A program made the position numbers and the translations under genes. A stretch of 64,000 nucleotides of DNA from Clostridium beijerinckii HUN142 (lineage in GTDB: Bacteria; Bacillota; Clostridia; Clostridiales; Clostridiaceae), in NCBI RefSeq assembly GCF_000621745.1, contig NZ_KK211339.1, positions 1-64,000 of the forward strand. The letters run 5' to 3'. This document shows, in pieces, positions 63,498 to 64,000 of this stretch (position 1 is the first letter of the stretch; every line of letters starts with the position of its first letter). The notes beneath the pieces are model-generated. The model was not told where the DNA came from and did not search any database. It saw nothing but the letters and a program-made list of their open reading frames with translations.

Positions 63498-64000
63498 ATG
63501 CTAGAAGATTTAATAAGTGTGTTAGATAATGTAGTATATTTAGATATTGAAACGACTGGACTTGATGAAACATGCTCAGAGATTATAGAAATTGGAGCTG
63601 TTAAGGTTAAGAATGGAGTTATAACTACTTATAATACGTTAATAAAACCAAGAGGGCGCGTGCCAATAAGTATTTACAGTCTTTGTAGTGGCCTAAAGGA
63701 GGCAGATTTGCTAAGTGCTAGAAGTTTGAATTCTATAAAGCAAGAAGTACTAGAGTTTTTAGAAGATTTGCCTCTAATATGCCATAATGGAAATTTTGAA
63801 AGAAAATTTTTATCTTTTTATATTCCTGAAATAAAAAATACAATAATGGATTCCATGGAGCTTGCAATAATTCTAGAACCATGGAGAAAGGAATATAATC
63901 TGGATTCTTTAATTAAAGAAATTACTAATTTAAATAAAGATGAACTACATAGAGGATTATCAGATTCAATAGATACATTAAAAGTAGTGAATTCGCTCAT
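63498..64000 (+). CDS. DEDDh exonuclease-domain protein, probably DinG-type helicase (cut by window end)
   Basis: At least 167 residues, running past the window. The exonuclease motifs are ExoI YLDIETTGLD (Asp16, Glu18), ExoII ICHNGNFERKFL, and the region RGLSDSIDTLKV near the end, which would hold ExoIII. In Firmicutes this N-terminal domain is found in DinG-type helicases and in PolC-epsilon-like proteins; the rest is not visible. AGGGGAAG precedes the ATG, 12 bases after hepT, so it may share that transcript. Confidence 0.75.
   Translation, partial: MLEDLISVLDNVVYLDIETTGLDETCSEIIEIGAVKVKNGVITTYNTLIKPRGRVPISIYSLCSGLKEADLLSARSLNSIKQEVLEFLEDLPLICHNGNFERKFLSFYIPEIKNTIMDSMELAIILEPWRKEYNLDSLIKEITNLNKDELHRGLSDSIDTLKVVNSL

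Overview
The window reads as chromosomal DNA of a saccharolytic, nitrogen-fixing, spore-forming Clostridium of the C. beijerinckii / C. pasteurianum type. The DNA is very AT-rich and uses AGGAGG ribosome sites, there is a spoIIM gene, nifN and nifB are fused, homocitrate synthase is split into nifV-omega and nifV-alpha, and there is a 102-residue [2Fe-2S] ferredoxin whose cysteines sit at 11, 14, 24, 56 and 60 as in C. pasteurianum. The species assignment is inference.

Layout. 1-0.35 kb: tail of an rRNA operon (tRNA-Asn, 5S, terminator). 0.6-9 kb: ordinary genes (thioesterase, flavin reductase, LysR and PanE-like pair, SDR, spoIIM, a XerD-like protein with a degenerate active site, small orphan genes, a polysaccharide deacetylase). 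9.1-10.9 kb: modC and modB of a molybdate transporter. 11.4-40.5 kb: a purine/urate catabolism island (ygeY, ygeW, carbamate kinase, hydantoinase, YheO-like regulator, guanine deaminase, ygfK, two NCS2 permeases, adenine deaminase, TetR regulator, diaminopropionate ammonia-lyase, ssnA, ridA, an XdhC-family protein, a fused xanthine dehydrogenase, mocA/ygfJ and a three-subunit xanthine dehydrogenase). 41-47.2 kb: molybdenum cofactor and molybdate genes, including a MocA-like domain fused to a ModE-like helix-turn-helix, a MoeA-like protein, moaA, moaC, a MOSC protein, modA and a substrate-binding-domain regulator. 47.3-61.9 kb: a nif cluster (anfO-like gene, unknown gene, nifH, nifI1, nifI2, nifD, nifK, nifE, nifN-B, ferredoxin, nifV-omega, nifV-alpha). 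62.6-64 kb: a MntA/HepT-type toxin-antitoxin pair and the start of a DEDDh exonuclease or DinG-type gene.

The genes fit one theme, getting nitrogen from purines or N2, with molybdenum as the shared limiting metal. Deaminases and permeases bring purines to xanthine. Xanthine dehydrogenases and YgfK do redox steps. Amidohydrolases, YgeY and YgeW open and trim the ring products. Diaminopropionate ammonia-lyase and RidA yield pyruvate and ammonia, and carbamate kinase makes ATP. Molybdenum cofactor serves the dehydrogenases and molybdate also feeds FeMo-co.

The most interesting non-coding signals are four. (1) A leader before nifH has two hairpins with A1/G4 hexaloops, the second overlapping a terminator, as expected for ANTAR antitermination. 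(2) The modB and modA promoters, 35 kb apart, share a core promoter and an array of 10-bp repeats. (3) At least two families of palindromic intergenic repeats lack a transposase; one family keeps its arms complementary although their sequence differs between copies. (4) The MocA-like/HTH fusion has lost the residues needed for catalysis and may be a sensor.
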